DNA of 64,000 nt from an uncultured Sphingomonadales bacterium (lineage in GTDB: Bacteria > Pseudomonadota > Alphaproteobacteria > Sphingomonadales > Sphingomonadaceae): contig CAIMDB010000008.1 in NCBI GenBank assembly GCA_903839675.1, positions 62,001 to 126,000 on the forward strand, in the 5' to 3' direction. The position numbers and the translations under genes were made by a program. Below are positions 50,076 to 58,730 of the stretch, piece after piece; the stretch's first letter is position 1; each line of letters begins with the position of its first letter. The notes under the pieces were generated by a model. It saw only the letters and a program-made list of their open reading frames with translations, ran no database searches and was not told where the DNA came from.

Positions 50076-51324
50076 ACGGCCCGGGGATTTCCGCCCCGAA
50101 ACACTCGCAGTCGCCTACGGATACGATCCGCAATTGGGAATGGGTGCGGCCAAGCCGCCCATCTTCATGACGTCGACCTTTGTGTATCCGTCCGCACAGC
50201 ATGCCAAATATGTGCATGAAGCCTATTTTGAAGGCACCGGGCCGCTGGTTGGGGAGACCAACCATATCTATTCGCGACTGGGCCACCCCGGGCTCGACTT
50301 TCTGGAAGCCCGCCTCGCTGCGATTGATGGCGCGGAGGATGCTGTCGCCTATTGCAGCGGCATGGCCGCACATTCGAGCATCGCGCTTGCTTATCTGCGC
50401 GGCGGCGACAGCGTATTGCACGGTCGCCCGATCTATGGCGGCGTCGATTTTCTCTACAACACCATGATGCCGCAATTCGGCACGCATCCAGCCGCCTATC
50501 TGGACGGGACAGACGAAGATGGCGTGCGGGCAGCCGCCGAAGAGGCCATGGCCAAAGGCCCGCTGAAGCTCATCATCGCCGAAACGCCTGCCAACCCGAC
50601 AGCCGCTATTGTCGATCTCGACCTCATGGTGCGCATCGCCGATGAAGTTGGCGCCAAGCAGGGCCACCGCCCGCTCGTTGTGGTCGATAACACGCTGCTC
50701 GGCCCCTTTTCCCAGCGGCCGATTTCGCACGGGGTCGATCTGTGCATGACCTCGCTCACCAAATATTGCGGCGGGCATAGCGATCTTCTGGCGGGCGGGA
50801 TCTCCGGCCGCAAGGAGCTGATCGATCAGCTGAAATTGCAGCGCACGACATGGGGCAATCATCTTGACCCCTATACGTCTTGGCTCGTGCTCCGGTCGCT
50901 TGAGTCCGTTGCGGTGCGCACCGAACGCGCCATGAGCAATGCGCGCGGGGTCGCCGAGTTTCTGCGCGATCACCCCAAGGTCGCTGGCGTCACTTATCTA
51001 GGTTTTCTGGAAGAAGGCACACGCGGCCGCGCAGTGTACGACAAACAGTGCAAAGCGGCGGGCTCTACCTTCTCCTTCCATCTACATGGGGGCGAGGCCG
51101 AAGCCTTCCGCATGCTCGACCAGCTTCAGTTGATGAAGCTGGCTGTCAGCCTTGGCGGATCAGAGACGCTGATCTGCCATTCCGCCAGCACAACGCACTA
51201 TGCCGTGCCAAGTGAGCAGCGACTGGCAGGCGGAATTACCGATGGCACCATCCGCCTTTCGGTTGGGCTGGAACATATTGACGACCTGATCGCCGATTTG
51301 GCGCAGGCATTGGAGGCAGTGTAA
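50065..51324 (+). CDS. Cys/Met-metabolism PLP-dependent enzyme
   Basis: A 419-residue fold-type I PLP enzyme of the cystathionine gamma-lyase/synthase group. The PLP lysine is K233 in SLTKYCGGHSDLLAGG, with D208 (VVDNT) contacting the pyridine nitrogen and YSRLGHPGLDFLEARLA near the N-terminus. It starts at ATG 50065, 11 bp before the Rieske stop, so translation is coupled. It would catalyse beta- or gamma-elimination or replacement on an amino acid. In this operon it could act on the demethylated product, which suggests a substrate with a leaving group on the beta or gamma carbon. This is inference. Confidence 0.88.
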   Translation: MSNKRPGDFRPETLAVAYGYDPQLGMGAAKPPIFMTSTFVYPSAQHAKYVHEAYFEGTGPLVGETNHIYSRLGHPGLDFLEARLAAIDGAEDAVAYCSGMAAHSSIALAYLRGGDSVLHGRPIYGGVDFLYNTMMPQFGTHPAAYLDGTDEDGVRAAAEEAMAKGPLKLIIAETPANPTAAIVDLDLMVRIADEVGAKQGHRPLVVVDNTLLGPFSQRPISHGVDLCMTSLTKYCGGHSDLLAGGISGRKELIDQLKLQRTTWGNHLDPYTSWLVLRSLESVAVRTERAMSNARGVAEFLRDHPKVAGVTYLGFLEEGTRGRAVYDKQCKAAGSTFSFHLHGGEAEAFRMLDQLQLMKLAVSLGGSETLICHSASTTHYAVPSEQRLAGGITDGTIRLSVGLEHIDDLIADLAQALEAV

Positions 51325-52787
51325 TGGAACTGAACTTTACAGGTACCGATATCTGTGCCGTCAACGGCACCAGAAGCGCTCCCGAAGCCCGCTACGATGT
51401 CGTCGTGGTTGGTGCAGGGCCCAGCGGCATTGCCGCCGCCGTTGAACATGCAACGGCGGGCAAGTCTGTCCTGCTGGTCGATGAGAACCCCGTGTCCGGC
51501 GCTTTGATGGGCAATGACACGCCGCTCTATTTCGGCGGACGGATGACAGCTGCCACCCAGAATAGTGAGCGGATGCTCGAAGCGATCTTCATGAGCATGC
51601 CCGACCTTGAAAAGGCGATGGACGCGGGCGCGGAACTGTTGCTGGGCACCACAGCCTGGGGCGTTTACCGCAATGGCCCCGGCGTCGCGAGCTTGCCCGA
51701 TCAGGTCGTTGGCCTTGCCGATGCTGAGCGCTCTTGGATGATTGGCTTTGGCACGATTGTGCTGGCAACCGGCGCCCGTGATCTGGCGATGGCCTTCCCC
51801 GGCTGGAACCAGCCCGGCGTGATGGGCGCTGCCGCTTTGCAGATGTTGCTGACCCGTTACGATGCCTTTGCTGGGCGCCGCGTGCTGGTGCTCGGCTCAC
51901 ATGATCTGGCGCTGGAGACGGCCTTGGTCGCGCATGCCCGTGGCATTGAGGTCGCTGGCCTCATCGAAGTGCGCGATGCGCCGCAGGGTAGCGCTGATCT
52001 GGTCGCCCAAGTCATAGCTGCCGGCATCTCCATCTCGTGTGGCCAGACCATCGCGTCGGCCAGGGGCGGGATCGACGGCGTTGAATCTGCGACGCTGACG
52101 TCTGGTGAGACCATCACCTGCGACACAATCTGCGTCGCTATCGGCCTTGTGCCGTCGATCGAACTGGTCGACGCCATGCACGGCCCGCGCACGCTTAACC
52201 CAACACGCGGCGGTTATATTCCCGCAGGAGAAGCCAGCGTGATCGCTGTCGGCGATTGTGCGGGGCTCACCGATAGCGGCTTTGACCATATCGCCTACCG
52301 GATGGATTGGATGCGCGCGCTAACCGCCGTCACGACCAATGACACCATCATTTGTCAGTGCGAGGAAGTCACACGGGCGGATCTGATCGGTATCCAACCG
52401 CCAAACTATCTGCCCCGCCCCGCTGCCATGTGCGCGCGTTCACTCGAAACACTGCTGAAGGATGGCCCCGCCAACCCAGACCAGATCAAGCGCCTCACCC
52501 GCTCGGGCATGGGCGTGTGCCAAGGCCGCCGCTGCCGCGATCAGGTGGCGATGCTGCTGGCGCTGGAATCCGGCACGCCCTACGGCACCATTCCGCTGGC
52601 CAGCCACCGCGCGCCAGTCCGCCCGCTTCCGCTCAAGATTTTGGCCGAATGGGACGAGCCGGCCGAAATGGAAGCGGCCTGGGACGTCTGGTTCGGCATT
52701 CCAACACAATGGGTGCCCGTCGAAGATATCGGCACGCCTTATCAGGATGAGCACCGCGAGATGCTCTACACGGGGATGTACAAATGA
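51324..52787 (+). CDS. FAD/NAD(P)-binding oxidoreductase with BFD-like [2Fe-2S] domain (HcnB/OoxA-like)
   Basis: A 487-residue flavoprotein with an N-terminal FAD Rossmann motif (VVVGAGPSGIAAAVEHATAG), a second dinucleotide site (VLVLGSHDLALETALVAHARG) and a BFD-like cluster site: C344-x-C346 (CQCEEVT) and C399-x4-C404 (CQGRRC). This is the arrangement in the large subunit of opine oxidases and hydrogen cyanide synthase. It overlaps both neighbours (TAATG upstream; 4 bp downstream) and probably forms a complex with the DAO-type protein that follows. Confidence 0.88.
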   Translation: MELNFTGTDICAVNGTRSAPEARYDVVVVGAGPSGIAAAVEHATAGKSVLLVDENPVSGALMGNDTPLYFGGRMTAATQNSERMLEAIFMSMPDLEKAMDAGAELLLGTTAWGVYRNGPGVASLPDQVVGLADAERSWMIGFGTIVLATGARDLAMAFPGWNQPGVMGAAALQMLLTRYDAFAGRRVLVLGSHDLALETALVAHARGIEVAGLIEVRDAPQGSADLVAQVIAAGISISCGQTIASARGGIDGVESATLTSGETITCDTICVAIGLVPSIELVDAMHGPRTLNPTRGGYIPAGEASVIAVGDCAGLTDSGFDHIAYRMDWMRALTAVTTNDTIICQCEEVTRADLIGIQPPNYLPRPAAMCARSLETLLKDGPANPDQIKRLTRSGMGVCQGRRCRDQVAMLLALESGTPYGTIPLASHRAPVRPLPLKILAEWDEPAEMEAAWDVWFGIPTQWVPVEDIGTPYQDEHREMLYTGMYK

Positions 52788-53920
52788 GCGGGTCAGAAGT
52801 TGTCATCGTTGGCGGTGGCGTCACTGGCCTGAGCGCCGGTTGGTGGCTCGCGCGGTCGGGCGTGAAGGTCACTGTGCTCGACAAATTCATTGTCGGCTGG
52901 GAAGCCTCGGGCCGCAATGGCGGCGGCGCATCGCACTATGCGAGCCCGCTCTTCGACGAAGAACAGCGCCTTTGGCCGCAGATGGATGAACTGCTCGGCT
53001 ATCCGACCGAGCACCGCAAGGGCCGCATCCTGATTGCCATGACGGAGCGCCAGTGGGAGCAATATCGCTTCATCGCAGAACGCCACAAGCGGCTCGACCA
53101 CCCGGTTGAACTGCTCGACGTGAAGCAGATTCAGGAAGCGGTGCCGCTGGCCGGAGACAATTCCTTTGGCGGCATCCACTATAAGTTCGGTGGCCATGCC
53201 AACCCCCAGCGCAGTGTGCAGGCCTATGCCTGGGCGCTGCAGGATCTGGGCGGCAAGATCATCCAGCACAGCCCTGTGACTGGCTTTGAAACGGCAGGCG
53301 GCAAGGTGACGGCAGTGAAGACGGCCAATGCCACTTATGGTTGTGACTCCGTGGTCGTGGCCGCAGGGCCGCAAATCCCGCAGCTGATGGCGCAGTTGGG
53401 CGTGGATGTGCCGCTGGCCGCTGCGCGCGCGGAAATGATCATCACAGAGCCTGCGCCGATGATGCCGCTCGGCGGTGTCGATGGCCATAAAATCTATGGT
53501 CGGCAGACGCTGCGCGGTAACCTTGCTTATGGTGGTGGCCCGCATGAATGGCTGGATGTGGATGCAACTGGCCCTGCCGCGCGTCCCTCCACACCGCTGG
53601 CCCGCAATCTGGCAAAGCGTCTTGCCGAGATGCTGCCAAAGGCCGCGCATCTCAACGTTATCCGCAGCTGGGCGGGCGTGATTGAAAACTCGCCTGATGG
53701 CCGTCCGATCATCGACCAGCTGACCAGCCCGGACAATGTCGTCGTCGCCTCTATGTCGAGCGTGGGCTTTGGCCTGTCGCCTGCATCGGGCCATGCGATC
53801 CGCGACCTTGTGATCGACGGAAAATGCTCCTTTGCGGACATTGATCTCCTGAAGCTGTCGCGCTTTGACGGGTTGGAAAAAGACTGGCGTGAAAAGCGCG
53901 GGTGGATGCCCATTTCATGA
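52784..53920 (+). CDS. DAO-type FAD-dependent amine oxidase (HcnC/OoxB-like)
   Basis: A 378-residue D-amino-acid-oxidase-fold protein. It has the FAD motif VVIVGGGVTGLSAGWWLARSG, DKFIVGWEASGRNGGG and a C-terminal second FAD block (DGRPIIDQL...GFGLSPASG). It would oxidise a secondary or tertiary amine. Pairing with the preceding HcnB-like protein suggests a two-subunit dehydrogenase in which electrons pass to the [2Fe-2S] subunit. Overlaps of 4 bp on both sides. Confidence 0.9.
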   Translation: MSGSEVVIVGGGVTGLSAGWWLARSGVKVTVLDKFIVGWEASGRNGGGASHYASPLFDEEQRLWPQMDELLGYPTEHRKGRILIAMTERQWEQYRFIAERHKRLDHPVELLDVKQIQEAVPLAGDNSFGGIHYKFGGHANPQRSVQAYAWALQDLGGKIIQHSPVTGFETAGGKVTAVKTANATYGCDSVVVAAGPQIPQLMAQLGVDVPLAAARAEMIITEPAPMMPLGGVDGHKIYGRQTLRGNLAYGGGPHEWLDVDATGPAARPSTPLARNLAKRLAEMLPKAAHLNVIRSWAGVIENSPDGRPIIDQLTSPDNVVVASMSSVGFGLSPASGHAIRDLVIDGKCSFADIDLLKLSRFDGLEKDWREKRGWMPIS

Positions 53921-55173
53921 GCCGATATTCGGCGCTTGGATTGCTGCGCGGTGCCCTGAACGGGCAAAAGCATTGGCAACCCGCTTGGCGCGATCCGGAA
54001 CCCAAGTCCCATTACGACATCATCATTATCGGTGGTGGCGGGCATGGCTTGGCGACCGCTTATTATCTGGCCAAGGTCCATGGACTGCGCAACATTGCAG
54101 TGCTGGAAAAAGGCTGGATCGGCGGCGGCAATACCGGACGCAACACAACGATTGTGCGCTCCAATTACCGATTGGAGCCTCTGCATAACCTGTTCGAATT
54201 CGGCCTGAAGCTCTGGCATGGGATGAGCGATGAGCTGAACTACAACGTCATGTTCAGCCCGCGTGGGGCGATGTTCCTCGGCCATAGCGATGCGGACATG
54301 GTCAAGCTGGCAGAACGCGGCGACGCCATGCGCTGCGACGGCATTGATGCAGATCTGATGACGCGCGATGAAGTCGCCAAGCTGGAGCCGCTGCTCGATA
54401 TGTCGCGCGATGCCCGCTTCCCCATTCAGGGCGGCCTGATCCAGCGGCGCGGCGGCTCTGCGCGGCATGATGCCGTTGCCTGGGGCTATGCGCGCGGGGC
54501 GGACAGCTTTGGCGTCGACATTATCCAGAAGTGCGAAGTCACAGGCTTTGTGCGTGATGGCAATGCTGTGGTCGGCGTGGAAACGACGCGTGGCCGCATT
54601 GGTGCCGGACGCGTCGGCATTTGCGTGGCCGGTCATAGCGGCCATGTCGCGGCCATGGCGGGGCTGAAACTGCCCGTTGAATCCCAGACCCTGCAGGCGA
54701 TGGTGACCGAAGGCGTGAAGCCGATGATCAACAGCGTGATCATGTCGCAATCGCTGCATTGCTATATCAGCCAGTCAGACAAGGGCGGCATCGTCTTTGG
54801 CGGCGACCCTGACAATTGGCCCAGCTATGCCCAGCGCGGCCACCCCATGGTGATGGAAGGCGCCGTCGCGCAGGGCCTCGCCCTTGTGCCCGCCCTCTCC
54901 CGCCTGCGGATGGTCCGCACCTGGAGCGGCGTGACCGATATGAGCTTTGATGGCGCGCCCATCATCGGCGAAACGCCCGTGCCCAACCTCTATATCAATG
55001 GCGGCTGGTGCTATGGTGGCTTTAAGGCGACGCCCGCCTCCGGCTGGACCTATGCCCACACATTGGCGACGGGCAAGCCACACCCGCTCAACGCCCCCTT
55101 CTCGCTCGACCGGTTTGAACGCGGCGCAACCATTGATGAAACGGGGAGCGGCCCGATGCCGAATAGCCGCTAA
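53917..55173 (+). CDS. soxB: Sarcosine oxidase beta subunit-like
   Basis: A 418-residue subunit with DIIIIGGGGHGLATAYYLAK (FAD) and GGSARHDAVAWGYAR; the His (H184) in the family motif carries covalent FMN. It oxidises the N-methyl group of a secondary amine such as sarcosine. The ATG overlaps the stop of the DAO-type gene. Gene order soxB-D-A-G is the standard heterotetramer order. The N-terminal part (RYSALGLLRGALNGQKHWQPAWRDPEPK) is typical of SoxB. The true N-methyl amino acid may differ from sarcosine. Confidence 0.95.
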   Translation: MSRYSALGLLRGALNGQKHWQPAWRDPEPKSHYDIIIIGGGGHGLATAYYLAKVHGLRNIAVLEKGWIGGGNTGRNTTIVRSNYRLEPLHNLFEFGLKLWHGMSDELNYNVMFSPRGAMFLGHSDADMVKLAERGDAMRCDGIDADLMTRDEVAKLEPLLDMSRDARFPIQGGLIQRRGGSARHDAVAWGYARGADSFGVDIIQKCEVTGFVRDGNAVVGVETTRGRIGAGRVGICVAGHSGHVAAMAGLKLPVESQTLQAMVTEGVKPMINSVIMSQSLHCYISQSDKGGIVFGGDPDNWPSYAQRGHPMVMEGAVAQGLALVPALSRLRMVRTWSGVTDMSFDGAPIIGETPVPNLYINGGWCYGGFKATPASGWTYAHTLATGKPHPLNAPFSLDRFERGATIDETGSGPMPNSR

Positions 55174-55436
55174 TGATGCAGATCACGTGCCCGCATTGCG
55201 GCCCAAGGGCGCAATCCGAATTCATCTATGAGCGTACGGTCGATTCCGTGGTGCCGCTGGACGCAGCGCCCGAGCAGGCGATGGCTGCCCTGTTCTCTCG
55301 CACCAACCCGCGCGGCGTGGATGAGGAAATCTGGCGCCACACTTATGGCTGCCGGGCTTGGCTGGTCATGACCCGCCACCGCGTCACCAATGAGATTTCG
55401 GCCACACGGGCTGTCGGACCGGAGGCCCTGCCATGA
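55173..55436 (+). CDS. soxD: Sarcosine oxidase delta subunit-like
   Basis: An 87-residue protein starting MMQITCPHCGPRAQSEF. C6 and C9 with the downstream His and Cys (RHTYGC) form the zinc site of SoxD. It overlaps soxA by 4 bp. The shared TAATG with soxB shows coupling. Confidence 0.95.
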   Translation: MMQITCPHCGPRAQSEFIYERTVDSVVPLDAAPEQAMAALFSRTNPRGVDEEIWRHTYGCRAWLVMTRHRVTNEISATRAVGPEALP

Positions 55437-58216
55437 GCGGCCCCACGCGCGACCCAAAAGGCGCGACCATTAGCTTCAGCTTTGACGGCAAGACCTACAA
55501 AGCACGCGCCGGCGATACGCTGGCAGCCGCGTTGCTGGCCAATGGCGTCGGCCTAGTCGGGCGCAGCTTTAAATATCACCGCCCCCGCGGCATCATGACG
55601 GCGGGCATTGAAGAGCCAAACGCGCTCGTCACGGTCGGCGAAGGCGGACGGGCAGAGCCTAATACCCGGGCGACTGATGTGTTTGTCTATGATGGGCTCA
55701 TCGCCCGCAGCCAGAACCGCTGGCCCAATCTGAGCTTTGACGTGGGGGCCGTCTTCAGCCTTGCAGCGCCAATGCTTGGCGCCGGTTTTTACTACAAAAC
55801 CTTTTTTGGCTCAGCCAAGCGGTGGATGTTCTACGAGTATTTCATCCGCAAGGCGGCCGGGCTCGGCAATGCGCCAACCAAGGCTGACCCGGACAGGTTC
55901 AGCCAGCGCGCGGCATTTTGCGATGTCCTTGTCGTCGGCGCAGGCCCCGCAGGATTGCAGGCCGCGCTGGAACAAGCGGAAGCTGGCAAGCGCGTCATCC
56001 TTGTCGAACAGGACAGCATCCTCGGCGCCTCGCTGATCCGCGACCCGCAGGAACTCGACACCGCTTGGGCTGATAGCGCCGCCGCCCGCATCCGTGCAGC
56101 CGGTGGTCGCATCCTCACCCGCACAACCGCGTCAGGCTATTGGGAGCATGATCTCGTCACGCTGACGCAGCGCTTGGCTGAACCCGGTGAAGTTCCAACC
56201 AACGGCGTGACCCAGCGGCTCTGGCACGTCCGGGCTCGTCAGGTCATTCTGGCAACGGGAAGCATCGAACGCCCCATTGCCTTTGCGCATAATGACCGCC
56301 CCGGCGTCATGCTGTCACAGGCGGCACGCACCTATGTCCGCCGCTTTGGCGTTCTGCCCGGCAAGCGCGTTGTGATCGCGACCAACAATGACGACGCCTA
56401 TAAAACAGTTCAGGCCCTTAAAGAGGTGGGCGCCGAAATTGTGGCCATCCTCGATGCGCGGCCCCAGTTTTCGGCTGCCGCTGCGGGCGCTGAGTCCGCT
56501 GGCCTTCCGGTCTGGACGAACGCCGTCCCTTCCATCGTAACCGGCGCACGCCATTGCCTGTCCGGCGTGACTGCAATTGTCGACGGACAATCGAAAAACT
56601 GGAAGGCTGATCTCATCGCAGTCTCCGGCGGGTTCACACCTGTCGTCCATCTGCACATGCAGGCGGGCGGCACGCTGGACTGGAACGAAGCCGCACAGGC
56701 CTTCGTCGCCGCTGCCTCGCGCCAGAACGTCACCACGATCGGTGGTGCGGCGAACCCGGATCCCGTTTTCCCGGTCACGCCGGTTTCCAACCCGAAGAAG
56801 AGCTTCATCGATTTCCAGAACGATGTGTCGCTCGCCGATGTCGATCTGGCATGGGCCGAAGGGTACCGGTCGGTCGAGCACCTGAAGCGCTACACGACGC
56901 TCGGCATGGCGACCGATCAGGGCAAGCTCAGCAACATGGCCGCCTTGGGTCGCCTTGCAGAAAAGCAGGGCGTCTCCATTCCTGAAGCAGGCCTAACGAC
57001 CTTCCGCCCACCGTATACGCCGGTGAGCATGGGCCTTATCGCAGGGGCTGGTGCCAAGAATGCGGGCGCGCACGTCCGCCGCTTGGCGCTGTACGATGTC
57101 CACGCCGCCAAAAACCCGATCTGGCAGCCGCTTGGCTATTGGTTCCGCCCGCGCGCTTACCCCCAAGGTCAGGAGACTTTGGCACAGGCAGCCCTTCGTG
57201 AGGCAAAGGAAGTCCGAACCGGCGTCGGGATGACCGACGTGTCGACCCTCGCCAAATTTGAGGTGAGCGGCCCCGATGCCGCCGCATTCCTTGAGCTCAT
57301 CTGCGCAACGACGGTCAGCAAGCTTGCTGTCGGGCGTGGCCGATACACCTTCATGCTGCGCGAAGACGGCATCGCGTTTGACGACGGCACGGTCTGGCGT
57401 CTGGACGAGAACCGCTATCTGTTGACCAGTTCAACCGGCGGCGCAGACCGGATGGCCACGCACATCTCCTATGTCCGCCAATATCTGTGCCCGCAGTTGA
57501 AGGTTTCGGCCGTCAATGTGCAGGAACATCATGCTGGGATCGCCATTGCAGGCCCCAAGGCAAAGGCGGTGATGGATGCGCTGATCAAGGCGGACAGCCC
57601 GCGCCATATGTCCACCGTTCCGGCCGAAATCGCTGGCGTTCCGGTGATCGTCCTAGCCGCGAGCTATAGCGGCGAACGCGCCTTTGAAGTCTATGTTGAG
57701 GCAAGTCACGCGGCGTCCGTCTGGGCGGCCTGTGAAGCAGAAGTGACCGCACAGGGCGGCAGTCTCTATGGCCTTGAAGCGATGGAATTCCTGCGCATTG
57801 AAAAGGGCCATCTGGTCGTCGGTGGCGAAGTGGACGGTCGCATGACCCCCATGGACTTGGCGCTGGACAAGATGCTCAACAAGGCGGGCGGATATATCGG
57901 TGCCACTGGCCTGTCCCGCCCTGCTTTGGCTGAACCCGGCCGTCGCCAGTTGGTCGGACTGGAGGCGATTGAGGGAGATATTCCCGAGGGCGCCATGCTG
58001 ATTACGCACAAGGGTGGCTCACCCCACGGCCATGTCAGCGCGGCAGCCTTCAAGATTTTGGAGGGCGGGTCTGTCGCTCTTGGCCAGTTGAAGGACGGTT
58101 TTAGCCGCCACGGGGAAGAGCTGATCGCCTCCTCCCCCACGCGCGGCCAAGAAGCCCGTGTTCGCGTGGTCCATCCGCACTTTTATGACACCGCAGGAGA
58201 GCGTTACCGTGACTGA
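55433..58216 (+). CDS. soxA: Sarcosine oxidase alpha subunit-like
   Basis: A 927-residue subunit. The N-terminal ferredoxin-like domain (ISFSFDGKTYKARAGDTLAAALLANG) lacks cluster cysteines, as in known SoxA. A central NAD/FAD-type domain carries VVGAGPAGLQAALEQAEAGK. The C-terminal third is a GcvT-like tetrahydrofolate-binding domain (MTDVSTLAKFEVSGPDAAAFLE; LEAMEFLRIEKGHLVVGGEVDGR). It passes the methyl-derived formaldehyde to tetrahydrofolate. Length and order match the family. Confidence 0.95.
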   Translation: MSGPTRDPKGATISFSFDGKTYKARAGDTLAAALLANGVGLVGRSFKYHRPRGIMTAGIEEPNALVTVGEGGRAEPNTRATDVFVYDGLIARSQNRWPNLSFDVGAVFSLAAPMLGAGFYYKTFFGSAKRWMFYEYFIRKAAGLGNAPTKADPDRFSQRAAFCDVLVVGAGPAGLQAALEQAEAGKRVILVEQDSILGASLIRDPQELDTAWADSAAARIRAAGGRILTRTTASGYWEHDLVTLTQRLAEPGEVPTNGVTQRLWHVRARQVILATGSIERPIAFAHNDRPGVMLSQAARTYVRRFGVLPGKRVVIATNNDDAYKTVQALKEVGAEIVAILDARPQFSAAAAGAESAGLPVWTNAVPSIVTGARHCLSGVTAIVDGQSKNWKADLIAVSGGFTPVVHLHMQAGGTLDWNEAAQAFVAAASRQNVTTIGGAANPDPVFPVTPVSNPKKSFIDFQNDVSLADVDLAWAEGYRSVEHLKRYTTLGMATDQGKLSNMAALGRLAEKQGVSIPEAGLTTFRPPYTPVSMGLIAGAGAKNAGAHVRRLALYDVHAAKNPIWQPLGYWFRPRAYPQGQETLAQAALREAKEVRTGVGMTDVSTLAKFEVSGPDAAAFLELICATTVSKLAVGRGRYTFMLREDGIAFDDGTVWRLDENRYLLTSSTGGADRMATHISYVRQYLCPQLKVSAVNVQEHHAGIAIAGPKAKAVMDALIKADSPRHMSTVPAEIAGVPVIVLAASYSGERAFEVYVEASHAASVWAACEAEVTAQGGSLYGLEAMEFLRIEKGHLVVGGEVDGRMTPMDLALDKMLNKAGGYIGATGLSRPALAEPGRRQLVGLEAIEGDIPEGAMLITHKGGSPHGHVSAAAFKILEGGSVALGQLKDGFSRHGEELIASSPTRGQEARVRVVHPHFYDTAGERYRD

Positions 58217-58712
58217 TGTAACAATGACGCTCCTGCCCGCAGCGCCGCTCCACGTGTTTGAGATTTGGAGCAACCCTGCATCTGTCGCCAAGCGTTTCAA
58301 GGCAGCGACCGGCTTTGAACTCCCTGCGACCGGCACATCCGGCGGCAGCGACGCACTCCGCTTGATCCGCTTCGAACCCACCGTGTGGCTCGTTGAAGGC
58401 GATATCAGCGCGCTAAGCGACATTCTGGCCGACGACGGCGCACTGACCGCTATTGGCGGCGGCACGGTCCGCATACGCCTGACAGGGCCCGGCTGGCGAA
58501 CCCTGCTGATGGAAGGCGGGGTCTTCAATGCGGAAGACCCGGCATTCAGCGCCGGATGCAGCGCGGCCACCATCATCGATCACGTCAATGTGCGCCTACA
58601 TGTCGTCAGTGACGACGTGTGCGACGCTTATGTCCCATTGAGCTTCAGCGCCGACCTCCTCCACTTCTGGAAAGAGGCGGCACTCAGTCTGTTTGAGGGC
58701 ATCGCGCCCTGA
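58209..58712 (+). CDS. soxG: Sarcosine oxidase gamma subunit-like
   Basis: A 167-residue small subunit. It starts at GTG 58209 with AGGAGAG about 8 nt upstream and overlaps the soxA stop by 8 bp; the ORF-track start is earlier. The sequence is diverged, as is typical for SoxG, but GGGTVRIRLTGPGWRTLLMEGG and the position after soxA support it. Confidence 0.85.
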   Translation: MTDVTMTLLPAAPLHVFEIWSNPASVAKRFKAATGFELPATGTSGGSDALRLIRFEPTVWLVEGDISALSDILADDGALTAIGGGTVRIRLTGPGWRTLLMEGGVFNAEDPAFSAGCSAATIIDHVNVRLHVVSDDVCDAYVPLSFSADLLHFWKEAALSLFEGIAP

Positions 58713-58715
58713 CGC

Positions 58716-58730
58716 AGCCGCTCGGCGGCT
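58716..58730. terminator. Short hairpin between convergent genes
   Basis: AGCCGC-tcg-GCGGCT (6-3-6) lies between the soxG stop and the convergent hydrolase stop. There is no T-tract, so it is at best a weak bidirectional terminator. Confidence 0.3.
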
